A stretch of 8,006 nt of DNA from NCBI GenBank assembly GCA_030450335.1, contig JAKDIS010000109.1, positions 1 to 8,006 of the forward strand, read 5' to 3'. A program made the position numbers and the translations under genes. Shown here one piece after another: positions 7,195 to 8,006 of this stretch. Within the stretch, counting starts at the first letter, position 1; each line of letters opens with the position of its first letter. The notes under the pieces were generated by a model. It was not told the DNA's origin. It was given only the letters and a program-made list of their open reading frames with translations, and made no database searches. Origin of the DNA: Corynebacterium sp. (GTDB lineage Bacteria; Actinomycetota; Actinomycetes; Mycobacteriales; Mycobacteriaceae).

Positions 7195-8006
7195 TCAGCC
7201 TCTCCGTTCCTCATCCTGTGGAATGCGCTGGTCCACGGCATCAAGCAGACGTTCAACCTTGAGCGCTACGTGCATGATGAGGCGGTCATGCCCCGTGCTG
7301 AGGTCGAGCCCGGTCAACTTACCGATCTGATTCAGGCGGTAGTAGAGAGTGCTGCGGTGGATGAACAGGGCCGCAGAGGTCATGCCCCGGTCTCCGCCGC
7401 AGTCTAGGTAGGTCTCGGCAGTGGTCCTGAGCACGCCTTGCGACGGGTCAAGCAGAGGTGTGACCGCATCCGGAACGAGCAAAGCATGGTGGCGGTCGCT
7501 GGCGGCGTCAAGGATCAGGTTGTACGGGTAGAACGTTTCCCAGTCCGTGACCGGCCCGCAGGTGCCGACCACCGTGCCGGCGTGAGCGGCAAGTTCGCTG
7601 TGGCGGTGGAGTTTCCGCGCCTCAGCGAGGAGCCCCGTTTCACTCACCCCGACCTTCGGGGCATATTCGGCCAGTTCCTCTTGCAGACGGACGGCGAGGA
7701 GGGTCGTGTCGGTCGCGACTCCGTCCGGCATGTTCAGCAACACCACCGCGCCGTCTGCACGGTCGATGACGATCACATGACGGTCCGGCCCGTTCCACGC
7801 GCCCAATACCGGCGAACTGGCGGTAGGAGGAGCCTCGATCCCCTCAGGCAACAGCACGGTGATGATCTTGGTCGCCGTGCGCTCAGCTCCGACCCCGTGG
7901 TCGCGTAGTCCCCGCAGGGCCTCCCCGATGTCCTGGTGGGGGTCCAACAGTTGCGCCGCCAGACGCGAACGTTCGGCGTGTTCGCCAGCTGGCGAGGGAC
8001 GTTGGC
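7195..8006 (-). CDS. PucR/CdaR-type transcriptional regulator, C-terminal part (5' end beyond window)
   Basis: The frame is open from the right edge to TGA 7197-7195, giving 269 visible residues; the N-terminus is missing. The C-terminus holds the PucR-type helix-turn-helix (about visible residues 190-254): ETYLDCGGDRGMTSAALFIH, followed by RSTLYYRLNQIGKLTGLDL. The conserved sense is a helix with H-R-(S/N)-T-L-x-Y-R-L and a tG-DL turn. The middle (about 75-140), including YAPKVGVSETGLLAEARKLH, resembles the GGDEF-like domain of CdaR proteins. The family usually activates nearby catabolic genes (purine, sugar acid, amino acid or proline use) when a ligand is present. The cyclodeaminase 103 bases downstream on the same strand is the obvious target or operon partner. 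A TTG at 7947 is an in-frame codon, not the likely start, because the reading frame with family-like text (ERSRLAAQLLDP) continues through it. Confidence 0.88.
   Translation of the reverse strand, partial: QRPSPAGEHAERSRLAAQLLDPHQDIGEALRGLRDHGVGAERTATKIITVLLPEGIEAPPTASSPVLGAWNGPDRHVIVIDRADGAVVLLNMPDGVATDTTLLAVRLQEELAEYAPKVGVSETGLLAEARKLHRHSELAAHAGTVVGTCGPVTDWETFYPYNLILDAASDRHHALLVPDAVTPLLDPSQGVLRTTAETYLDCGGDRGMTSAALFIHRSTLYYRLNQIGKLTGLDLSTGHDRLIMHVALKVERLLDAVDQRIPQDEERRG

Overview
The window is GC-rich (about 70% in most genes), every supported gene is on the minus strand, and genes are densely packed with a 4-base stop/start overlap. These traits, TAnnnT -10 boxes 6-7 bases from several start codons (typical of leaderless actinobacterial mRNAs), and a transporter pair that reads like mycobacterial Rv1273c/Rv1272c point to a high-GC actinobacterium. 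Corynebacterium or a close relative is the best guess, from memory of the protein families rather than a search.

In the direction of transcription (right to left): (1) 8006-7195, the C-terminal part of a PucR/CdaR-type regulator, cut by the window edge. (2) 7091-6072, an ornithine cyclodeaminase/mu-crystallin family NAD(P)-dependent enzyme, probably controlled by or co-transcribed with that regulator. (3) 6006-5359, deoC, deoxyribose-phosphate aldolase. (4) 5310-3553 and 3556-1724, two overlapping half-transporters forming a heterodimeric ABC exporter-type complex with one degenerate and one consensus ATPase site. (5) 1673-1209, a small SRPBCC-fold protein. (6) 1207-951, a possible small gene split by an apparent frameshift. 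(7) 843-1, the N-terminal half of an ABC-F ATPase that runs off the left edge.

The most unusual region is the 365-base gap before the ABC-F gene. A candidate promoter places the transcript start on a three-codon ORF (Met-Arg-Lys-stop). Directly after its stop is a hexamer perfectly complementary to the ABC-F Shine-Dalgarno region, then a strong GC hairpin, then the Shine-Dalgarno itself. This has the layout of a ribosome-stalling translational attenuator, as known for several antibiotic-resistance ABC-F and erm genes, but built on a leaderless mini-ORF. It is a prediction from sequence only.

The regulator and cyclodeaminase genes have visibly lower GC (about 57-60% in sampled lines, against about 72% in the transporter genes) and may be a separately acquired catabolic module.
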